From Salibaculum sp031581025 (lineage in GTDB: Bacteria > Pseudomonadota > Alphaproteobacteria > Rhodobacterales > Rhodobacteraceae), in the NCBI RefSeq assembly GCF_031581025.1, contig NZ_JAVLCA010000056.1: a DNA stretch of 13,171 bases; one strand, written 5' to 3'. Positions 13,107-13,171 of this stretch are shown here, piece by piece (the first letter of the stretch is position 1; the number at the start of each line of letters is the position of its first letter). A model generated the notes under the pieces. That model was given only the letters and a program-made list of their open reading frames with translations. It was not told the DNA's origin and searched no databases. The position numbers were made by a program, and so were the translations under genes.

Positions 13107-13171
13107 CTATCATTCTGAGATGGGATGGTTGCCGCCCTCCCCAGACGGCATCGCAATGTGCCAGGATGGTG
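13107..13171. other. Unassigned end of window, upstream of the interrupted barrel
   Basis: The 65 bases do not continue the barrel frame and match no feature I recognise. The frame of the barrel reads ...MPSGEGGNHPISE then two stops on the minus strand; the plus strand is open as MGWLPPSPDGIAMCQDG from 13120 to the window edge. The sequence could be the end of an insertion sequence, but no terminal repeat can be shown within the window. Confidence 0.3.

Noticed and set aside
12741..13118. 125-codon plus-strand open frame over the barrel gene
   Set aside because: It is the antisense of the barrel C-terminus and runs through its terminator.
1..13171. CRISPR array, prophage, defence system or biosynthetic cluster
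   Set aside because: No regularly spaced repeats, phage structural genes, cas genes or modular synthases are seen; apart from the right edge all genes are ordinary chromosomal genes.

Overview
The window is GC-rich (about two thirds G+C in most lines) and carries gene families and a gene order typical of an alphaproteobacterium, most likely Rhodobacterales (Roseobacter/Rhodobacter group). This assignment is inference from protein style and synteny; no 16S or other marker is present. Most genes are chromosomal housekeeping genes on the minus strand.

Layout, left to right. The 3' end of a tRNA-Gly(CCC) on the plus strand opens the window, followed by three GC hairpins. A minus-strand operon zwf-pgl-pgi (transcribed from about 3975 to 180) makes the first steps from glucose-6-phosphate into the Entner-Doudoroff/pentose phosphate route and links them to fructose-6-phosphate. 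A perfect 12-bp LacI-type palindrome lies 48 bp upstream of zwf. Next comes an iron storage and release pair, bfd-bfr (minus), closed by a clear intrinsic terminator. Then follow an HNH endonuclease (minus), and an overlapping pair of a DNA-3-methyladenine glycosylase and an alpha/beta-hydrolase carboxylesterase (minus). A major facilitator transporter (plus) diverges from the glycosylase and converges, 5 bp apart, with a squalene/phytoene synthase-like gene.

The right side is a minus-strand cluster: cysS (cysteinyl-tRNA synthetase), a 63-codon unknown ORF, cimA (citramalate synthase) and the squalene/phytoene synthase-like gene. The first three are joined by ATGA stop/start overlaps. The most interesting signal is just upstream of cysS: a 13-codon ORF, MKSICTLCCIIPC, with four Cys codons (two in tandem) and three Ile codons, followed by GC-rich inverted repeats. 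This is the layout of a ribosome-mediated attenuator that would sense charged tRNA-Cys, and perhaps tRNA-Ile because cimA feeds isoleucine synthesis. The 3' third of cysS also has a clear drop in G+C.

The window ends with the C-terminal part of an outer-membrane beta-barrel protein (minus) that has a strong terminator but is interrupted by stop codons near 13107. The last 65 bases are unassigned.
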